Part shown: piece by piece, positions 13,686 through 18,740 of the stretch
How the letters are laid out: every line of letters begins with the position of its first letter
Position numbering within the stretch: the first letter of the stretch is position 1
NCBI GenBank assembly: GCA_002313925.1
Contig: DCAZ01000052.1
Coordinates: 1-18,740, forward strand
DNA: 18,740 nucleotides
From: Gemmatimonadales bacterium UBA1120
GTDB lineage: Bacteria; Gemmatimonadota; Gemmatimonadetes; Longimicrobiales; Gaopeijiaceae
Direction of reading: 5' to 3'
Made by a program: the position numbers and the translations under genes
The notes under the pieces: generated by a model
Databases searched by the model: none
Told to the model about the DNA's origin: nothing
Seen by the model: the letters and a program-made list of their open reading frames with translations, nothing else

Positions 13686-14777
13686 ATGCCTGTTCGACTT
13701 GCCCGAACGATCGCCCTGTTGGCTGTAGGATTTGCGACTTTAGCATCCACTGCCCCAGTGGTATTACTGGCACAAGCCGAAAGTAGAGAACAATGGGTTC
13801 TACCAAGAACACCAGAAGGGCTTCCTGATATACAAGGCAACTGGACGAACGCGACGATCACTCCTGTCCAACGATCGAGCGGAGTAGGACCTGTGCTTAC
13901 TCCTGAACAGGTTGCTGCGATAGAGGGGGGACGTCAGGAATTCCTTGAGGAAGGTTATGCGGATAGTGACCCGGACCGTGAAGCTCCACCCGCTGGGGGC
14001 GTATTCTCCGGGAATTTACTTTTTGACGCAGCTTCTGGTGGGACAGGTGGTTATAACCAGTTCTGGGTCGACGCAGGTGATCGTGTTGCGATCTTTAACG
14101 GAGAACACAGGAGTTCGCTGGTAACGTCCCCTGAGGATGGTCGAATCCCTGCCCTGACACCCGCAGCACAACGCCGTATCGGGGATACGTTTGTACGTAA
14201 CCGACAATTCGGAGAATTCGATAATCCGGAGAACCGACCTCTACCCGAGCGTTGTCTGATGTCCTTCGGTTCCAATGGAGGACCACCGATGCTCCCCAAC
14301 TATTTCTACAATAACAATTACACCATCGTACAAACCCCCAGCCACATCATGATCATGACTGAAATGGTTCATGATGTGAGAATCATACCACTCAGTCAGA
14401 CCAGGCAGGTTTTTCCAGAACACATTCGCCCCTGGATGGGAAACTCATGGGGCCGCTGGGAAGGTGACACACTAGTCGTTGAAACCACGAACCTTCCAAT
14501 TGAACAAGTTACCGCCTACTCGTGGCTCGTTCCGACAGGATCAGAAAATTTCAAAGTGATCGAGCGTTTCACACGAGCAGGTGAGTTCACGCTCAATTAT
14601 GAATTCACCGTAATCGACCCCGATTCGTATGAGAGTGAATGGGGTGGTGAAGTTCCCTTCAGAAGGCTGGACGGCTTGGTTTATGAGTACGCTTGCCATG
14701 AGGGCAACTACTCACTCGAAAATATACTGAGAGGTGCGAGAGCAGAGGAGCGCGAGGCGGAACGAATACGAAACTAG
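13686..14777 (+). CDS. Exported protein of unknown function
   Basis: The 363-residue protein starts with a clear Sec signal (1-30, cleavage near LLAQA) and the ribosome site GGAGGAGG. I recognise its style, with TPEGLPDIQGNWTNATITPV (42-61) and later WGRWEGDTLVVETTNL, from secreted proteins that are abundant and often multi-copy in Acidobacteriota and Gemmatimonadota genomes, but I know no biochemical function for them. A central stretch rich in Asn and Tyr (LPNYFYNNNYTIVQTPSHIM) and a C-terminal WGGEVPFRR followed by YEYACHEGNYSLENILRGAR are likely conserved. The beta-rich sequence suggests a barrel or sandwich domain acting in the periplasm. It ends shortly before a terminator and converges on the PQQ dehydrogenase gene. 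Confidence 0.75.
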   Translation: MPVRLARTIALLAVGFATLASTAPVVLLAQAESREQWVLPRTPEGLPDIQGNWTNATITPVQRSSGVGPVLTPEQVAAIEGGRQEFLEEGYADSDPDREAPPAGGVFSGNLLFDAASGGTGGYNQFWVDAGDRVAIFNGEHRSSLVTSPEDGRIPALTPAAQRRIGDTFVRNRQFGEFDNPENRPLPERCLMSFGSNGGPPMLPNYFYNNNYTIVQTPSHIMIMTEMVHDVRIIPLSQTRQVFPEHIRPWMGNSWGRWEGDTLVVETTNLPIEQVTAYSWLVPTGSENFKVIERFTRAGEFTLNYEFTVIDPDSYESEWGGEVPFRRLDGLVYEYACHEGNYSLENILRGARAEEREAERIRN

Positions 14778-14826
14778 ACTCCGGACGCATCTCTAAGTCC
14801 CTACGCTCACAGTTGACCAAAACAAA

Positions 14827-14860
14827 AATCCCCCGGGGACCAGAAAGGCCCCGGGGGATT
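14827..14860 (-). terminator. Strong intrinsic terminator between convergent genes
   Basis: AATCCCCCGGGG pairs perfectly with CCCCGGGGGATT, with two more G-C pairs beyond a bulge and an AGAAA loop. On the minus strand the stem is followed by a T-rich run (GATTTTTGTTTT), so it best serves the PQQ dehydrogenase gene, whose stop lies 22 bases upstream. On the plus strand no T-run follows, but the stem could still slow transcripts from the unknown exported gene. Confidence 0.85.
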
Positions 14861-14881
14861 CCTGATACTGGGCTTTAGCCC

Positions 14882-16963
14882 TTAAGGTAAAGCCAGTGCC
14901 GCCAACCCACTGTTTAGCTGGATGATTATGTACTGTTTGCCTTCATGAACCCAGCTGGACATCCCATACCGGGTGGATCCAGGTAACGGAACTGCCCCAA
15001 CCCGTTCACCGGTGCTCTTGTCTATAGCAAACAATTTCCACTCATCATCAGAGGTTTGACCCGAGGCGAAAAGCAGGTTTGGTGTTACCACCATCGCTGA
15101 GTGCCCTGAACGGCCTCGGTTCGTCTGAACTCCCGAGACTCCCTGAAGCAGAGGATGGTCCCGTATAGCGTCCTGCTGCGCTTGGCGAGCATCACCATTA
15201 GGGATCATCCAGATGTGCTCACCCGTGTTCATGTCGATCGCAACGATTCGGCCGACTGGACCTTTCCAGATCGAGAGACCATCAATGCTCTCGCTTCCGG
15301 AGCCACCACCTCGGCCGCCGCCCACGGCCCGCGACCAATCGGAACGGATTGTCCCTGTCTGAAGTAGCTGATCCATCGGCGACTCAGCCCCGGCCATTAA
15401 GTATGCTGTTCCACAAGCCGATTGAGAGGTGACATACATCACACCCGACAGCGGATCTGCCACCGCTGGGCCAGTGATGTTTGCGCCTCCCGCGCCCCCA
15501 GGACATACCCTTGCTGCCCCTGCGGGATTACCCACGTGCGTCGGTGGGTTAAACAACGGGGCGAAAGAGTTGTTCTCCTGAGCGATCTGCAAGGCCATTG
15601 CCCTGATCTCAGGCGTGTAGTCAATCAGGTGATCTTCGGTGCGGCCCTGAAGGTCAAAAGGAGCCGGTTTCGTCGGGAACGGCTGGGTCGGCGAAAGCAT
15701 CTCACCTGGCACCAGTGATTGAGGAACTGCGACTTCCGGTATCGGCCATATGGGCTCGCCAGTCCTTCTATCAAGCGCATATACAAAGCCCTGTTTTGTG
15801 GCCTGGAAGACACCTGGGATTCGTTCGCCGTCAACCGTGACGTCCATTAGTACAGGCGCCATAGGCGTGTCGTAGTTCCAGATATCGTGATGAACAAACT
15901 GGTAGTGCCAATCCCGCTCACCAGTCTCGACATCGATAGCAATTATGCTGGTGCTATACAGGTTGTCACCTGGATGGAAGCCACCGTAATAATCGATTGT
16001 CGGTCCATTCGTAACGATGTATACGAGACCCAACTCTGGATCAGCAGACATCGGCGCCCAAGAAGAAATATCACCCGTGTATTGCCAGGCATCATTTGTC
16101 CAGGTCTCATGACCAAACTCACCTGGACGCGGGATCACGTGGAACTTCCACTTGAAGTCACCCGTGCCAGCGTCATACGCGAGAATGTCACCAGGAACCA
16201 TCTCTGTTCTAGTCTGGTTGTATCCCTGTTCGGCTGAGTTACCTACAACCACAACGTCGTTGACTACGATTGGAGGCGATGAACTCGTGATGTACCCGAT
16301 CTCAAGGGGGATCCCCTGATAAGGATCATAAGGTTGACCCCAATTTTCCCATGGAGCCCAACCTTCAATAAGATCTGCTACGAGATCCACACTACCTGAA
16401 GCTGGGAACCCGTCGATCGGCACACCTTCACCCCAACCCTCTAGCGGTTGACCAGTCTCGGCGTCCAATGCATGAAGGAAAAATCCCGGAGTGGTGATGA
16501 AGATTACACCGCGCCCGTCGACTTCAGCGTAAGCGACCCCCTTCCCGTAACCTTTCCGCATTGAGTACTCATAGCGGAAGGTATGCGGCTCGGTAAAAGT
16601 CCACTTCAGTTCGCCCGTCACTGGATCAAGAGCGATTACATGCCGACGGTCGTTCGTGACCGTGATCAGCATGCCATCGATGTAAGACGGGGTGGCTGTA
16701 TTCCCATGTGTACTCGCACCGAAACTCGCGTTGTCCCAAATCCAGGCGACTTCCAGATCCCCGAAATTCGAAGCTGTGATTTCGTCACCGATCGTATAAC
16801 GCGCATGCCCGGCGTCACCACCGAGGTAGGTCCAGTTTCCATTCTCCACTCCGGACAGCTGGGCACTGCCCACTACCGGCAGGGAGAACAGGCCGACCAA
16901 AGCGAACACACTCGCCACGACCCACCCTGACTGAGGCGAACTCAAATACTTCTCTTTTCTCAT
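14882..16963 (-). CDS. PQQ-dependent dehydrogenase, periplasmic
   Basis: The 693-residue quinoprotein would oxidise a sugar, alcohol or related substrate in the periplasm using pyrroloquinoline quinone. After a signal peptide (about 1-34) the eight-bladed propeller shows repeated tryptophan-docking motifs, including ALDPVTGELKWTF (111-123), AIDVETGERDWHYQF, ALDRRTGEPIWPI and AIDMNTGEHIWMI. The N-terminal WTYLGGDAGHARYT (44-57) matches the glucose/quinate-dehydrogenase-like branch. There is no CxxCH heme motif and no adjacent cysteine pair, so it is neither a quinohemoprotein nor a classical methanol dehydrogenase. The start at 16963 (MRKEKYL, with GGAAGAG upstream) places the signal peptide at the N-terminus; the frame is open 30 codons further but that extension looks non-coding. 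PQQ synthesis genes are not in the window. The substrate is unknown. Confidence 0.88.
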   Translation of the reverse strand: MRKEKYLSSPQSGWVVASVFALVGLFSLPVVGSAQLSGVENGNWTYLGGDAGHARYTIGDEITASNFGDLEVAWIWDNASFGASTHGNTATPSYIDGMLITVTNDRRHVIALDPVTGELKWTFTEPHTFRYEYSMRKGYGKGVAYAEVDGRGVIFITTPGFFLHALDAETGQPLEGWGEGVPIDGFPASGSVDLVADLIEGWAPWENWGQPYDPYQGIPLEIGYITSSSPPIVVNDVVVVGNSAEQGYNQTRTEMVPGDILAYDAGTGDFKWKFHVIPRPGEFGHETWTNDAWQYTGDISSWAPMSADPELGLVYIVTNGPTIDYYGGFHPGDNLYSTSIIAIDVETGERDWHYQFVHHDIWNYDTPMAPVLMDVTVDGERIPGVFQATKQGFVYALDRRTGEPIWPIPEVAVPQSLVPGEMLSPTQPFPTKPAPFDLQGRTEDHLIDYTPEIRAMALQIAQENNSFAPLFNPPTHVGNPAGAARVCPGGAGGANITGPAVADPLSGVMYVTSQSACGTAYLMAGAESPMDQLLQTGTIRSDWSRAVGGGRGGGSGSESIDGLSIWKGPVGRIVAIDMNTGEHIWMIPNGDARQAQQDAIRDHPLLQGVSGVQTNRGRSGHSAMVVTPNLLFASGQTSDDEWKLFAIDKSTGERVGAVPLPGSTRYGMSSWVHEGKQYIIIQLNSGLAALALP

Positions 16964-17090
16964 AACACTCTTCCCCAAGCAATGATGCGACATCGGAGCA
17001 ATTTCATGCATATCCGAGCACGCCATCGTGACCGTTTCGGCGCCGCTCCGCAAGATATGGTGAGTGTTCCCACTCTGGAAGCAGATTGAC
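16964..17090. other. Spacer between ApbE and PQQ dehydrogenase genes
   Basis: 127 bases with no gene. A weak dyad (CACTCTG at 17071-17077, CAGAGTG at 17092-17098) overlaps the end of the ApbE gene, with a 14-base loop and no T-run, so readthrough into the PQQ gene remains possible. Confidence 0.35.
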
Positions 17091-18125
17091 TCAGAGTGCG
17101 AAGCGACCTAAGCCCGGAGTCCTCATCTGCCTATCCTCTTTTGTGACAATCATCCCCTCTGTATCGTCGAGCTCCTTCATCAACTGAAAACCCGCTACAG
17201 GACCGAGCACCATGACTGCAGTGGAGAGGGCATCAGCATCCATCGCGCTAGTCGTAATAACTGTCACCGCGCTTGCTCGATCAGGCGAGTAGCCTGTCCG
17301 AGGGTCAATGATGTGGTGAAAACGTCGGTCTTGGGTGAAGGCCTGCATGTAATCGCCGGAGGTTGCTATACACTCACCACCCAGTCGCAGCTGAGCCAAC
17401 ATTCCTTGTGCGTCAGCGGGATCTCGGACGCCGACCGTCCAAGGACTCTCCAGCGACCCATGTCCCCCCGAGGCCATGTCCCCACCTGCATCGATGAGGA
17501 CCCGCTCAGCACCGTCACCCACTAGAGTGCGCACGGTCTGGTCAACGATGTATCCTTTCGCAATCCCGTCCAGAGTGACTTTCATCTCTGAGCCCTCAAG
17601 CACGATAGCATCTTCATCAACTTGAACTTTCCGATAGTCGACGGACTCTAGAATTCGCTCAATCTCATGATCTGGAGGGGGCTGGTTGCTCTCTTGAAAG
17701 TGAGACGCGTACAGCTCTAGCAGAGGTGCTACCGTTACATCAAACGCACCGTCCGTCATCGATGAGTAGGTCAAAGCTCGACCGATGACCTCTACGAGCT
17801 CAGGTGGAGGAGTCTCTATGAACCCTTTGTCGTTAAGTCGGTCCAGCGGCGTATCCCTCCGATGGCGACTCAGAATCCCCTCAAGCCTCTCCATCTGACC
17901 GAATGCGTTCCGCACCATCTCTCGAGCAACTTTGAGCTCCGGAGCAACAATTGTAACGATGACTAGCGTCCCCATCTGTGTCCGAGTCTCACTCACCCGA
18001 TGGAGGCCTGCTCGACTGATAAGCGAACGAACAAGGCCAGTGCCCATCGCGAGAGAGACACCGGTCACGGCAGTAATACGGAGCACTTGACGCCGGCTGA
18101 CTTTACGCGCGCCCTTATCCTCCAT
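17091..18125 (-). CDS. apbE: FAD:protein FMN transferase (ApbE family)
   Basis: The 344-residue enzyme attaches FMN covalently to Ser/Thr residues of FMN-binding domains in extracytoplasmic redox proteins such as NqrC, RnfG and NosR. A Tat-like signal (KVSRRQVLRITAVTGVSLAM, 8-27) marks export. Family motifs are MGTLVIVTI (51-59), the SxxDGAFDVTVAPL region (121-134), LDGIAKGYIVD (185-195), LIDAGGDMASGG (210-221), the HIIDPRTGYS loop (271-280), and AMDADALSTA (294-303), which holds the Mg-binding aspartates. The start ATG at 18125 lies inside the end of the upstream iron-sulfur gene (11-base overlap), so the two are translationally coupled. The likely target is the NosR-like neighbour, if its missing N-terminus carries an FMN-binding domain, or another protein in the same operon. 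Confidence 0.93.
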   Translation of the reverse strand: MEDKGARKVSRRQVLRITAVTGVSLAMGTGLVRSLISRAGLHRVSETRTQMGTLVIVTIVAPELKVAREMVRNAFGQMERLEGILSRHRRDTPLDRLNDKGFIETPPPELVEVIGRALTYSSMTDGAFDVTVAPLLELYASHFQESNQPPPDHEIERILESVDYRKVQVDEDAIVLEGSEMKVTLDGIAKGYIVDQTVRTLVGDGAERVLIDAGGDMASGGHGSLESPWTVGVRDPADAQGMLAQLRLGGECIATSGDYMQAFTQDRRFHHIIDPRTGYSPDRASAVTVITTSAMDADALSTAVMVLGPVAGFQLMKELDDTEGMIVTKEDRQMRTPGLGRFAL

Positions 18126-18740
18126 CAGCCACTCCTTCGAGCGATCCCAATTTTACCTGTATCAACCGGGATCGGACCTCTTTCATCTCGTGGCGGCATA
18201 CTCCTGCTTTCTCAATAAGCTGCACTTCACAAACATTGCAGCGCACACATTCCTTAAAGTCGATTTCCGGTCCCTCAATCGCTCCTGTTGGGCATTTCTG
18301 CTGACATACCAGGCAGTGATCGCACTGCTCGACACGCCGAATTCGTTTCGGTGAAACCACCGAAGCAATCGCCAACGCAGCTCCGAGGGGGCACGCATAA
18401 CGACAGTAGAAGCGTGGCACGATTGCTGAAGCCAAAATGAAAGCACCGGCAATTACCCATAACAGGATGCTCGGGCTCCTAAAGAAGACTGTGCCAAACG
18501 GCTCAAAATACTCGTAGAAGCTCACGTGACTCCCAGCTAGCGCGGGGATCACAATGATCGCAAGAACTAGGTATTTCGCCCGAAGCCCAATCCGGTGGGC
18601 ACGTGTTGAGGGTGTCCTCTTCCAGCTTTCGGGGATAATCCGGTCCAGAAAGTCCTGGAGTGCGCCAAACGGGCACAAGAAACCACAGAACACTCTGCCC
18701 CAAATGAGCGTGGTGACCACCGTGAAGACGACCATGAGCA
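18115..18740 (-). CDS. NosR/NapH-like membrane iron-sulfur protein, N-terminus missing
   Basis: The gene runs off the right edge; the ATG at 18735-18733 is probably internal, as the frame stays open to the window end. The visible part has membrane helices near the start, then two CxxxCP loops, FCGFLCPFGALQDFL and YCRYACPLGAALAI. The second set of cysteines is CDHCLVCQQKCP, a 4Fe-4S ferredoxin motif, followed by CVRCNVC. The GALQDFL and CPLGAALAI wording matches NosR/NirI C-terminal domains most closely, with NapH and CcoG as alternatives. Such proteins pass electrons between the quinone pool and the periplasm. NosR itself has an N-terminal FMN-binding domain flavinylated by ApbE, whose gene overlaps this one by 11 bases. 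No nos genes are seen, so nitrous-oxide respiration cannot be claimed. Confidence 0.85.
   Translation of the reverse strand, partial: LMVVFTVVTTLIWGRVFCGFLCPFGALQDFLDRIIPESWKRTPSTRAHRIGLRAKYLVLAIIVIPALAGSHVSFYEYFEPFGTVFFRSPSILLWVIAGAFILASAIVPRFYCRYACPLGAALAIASVVSPKRIRRVEQCDHCLVCQQKCPTGAIEGPEIDFKECVRCNVCEVQLIEKAGVCRHEMKEVRSRLIQVKLGSLEGVADGG

Noticed and set aside
14827..14860. Terminator mainly for the plus-strand unknown gene
   Set aside because: The T-rich tract follows the stem only on the minus strand, so the PQQ dehydrogenase gene is the better client.
16964..17053. 30-codon N-terminal extension of the PQQ dehydrogenase
   Set aside because: It would place the signal peptide internally; ATG 16963 has a ribosome site and gives a normal export signal.
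17071..17098. Inverted repeat as terminator of apbE
   Set aside because: Seven pairs with a 14-base loop and no T-run are too weak.

Overview
The window looks like bacterial chromosome of moderate GC from an environmental, aerobic or microaerobic, Gram-negative heterotroph. The gene mix (many exported beta-propeller, VOC, PQQ and serine-hydrolase proteins, several with Tat-like or lipoprotein signals) is most like uncultured Gemmatimonadota or Acidobacteriota, but this is an impression from gene content and there is no phylogenetic marker. No rRNA, tRNA, transposase, phage gene or CRISPR array was seen.

Layout. 1-4096 (minus strand): the start of an exported serine-hydrolase-like protein, a di-heme cytochrome c peroxidase, a secreted protein made of thirteen 24-residue MORN-like repeats, and an exported PAP2-type phosphatase. 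The peroxidase and the repeat protein share diverged but clearly related leaders: the preceding stop codon, spacer, Shine-Dalgarno, start and signal peptide all align. 4097-4414 is a divergent control region with several dyads. 4415-7849 (plus strand): a CstA-type transporter followed by a compact set of a thioredoxin-like protein with vicinal cysteines, a small protein ending in Cys-Cys-stop, and an ArsA/GET3-family ATPase with no cysteine at all. 7850-10179 (plus): a possible 44-residue secreted peptide, an NHL-propeller lipoprotein resembling peptidyl-hydroxyglycine amidating lyase, and a Tat-exported double-VOC protein. 10158-12285 (minus): a VCBS/FG-GAP propeller lipoprotein and a second double-VOC protein. 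12554-14777 (plus): a CurA-like NADP-dependent oxidoreductase and an exported protein of unknown function. 14827-18740 (minus): a terminator, a PQQ-dependent dehydrogenase, ApbE flavin transferase and a NosR/NapH-like membrane iron-sulfur protein cut by the window edge.

How they may work together. The rightmost genes form an envelope electron-transfer set: ApbE would attach FMN to an extracytoplasmic protein, the NosR-like protein would move electrons through the membrane, and the PQQ enzyme would oxidise a periplasmic substrate. The leftmost peroxidase would remove periplasmic peroxide. The most interesting block is cstA plus the CC thioredoxin-like protein, the CC-stop protein and the cysteine-free ATPase. 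Here the thiols normally found in arsenite-type ArsA may be supplied by two partner proteins, so the set may load, repair or traffic a thiol-bound metal or cofactor, or support the transporter. It has none of the usual arsenic-resistance genes.
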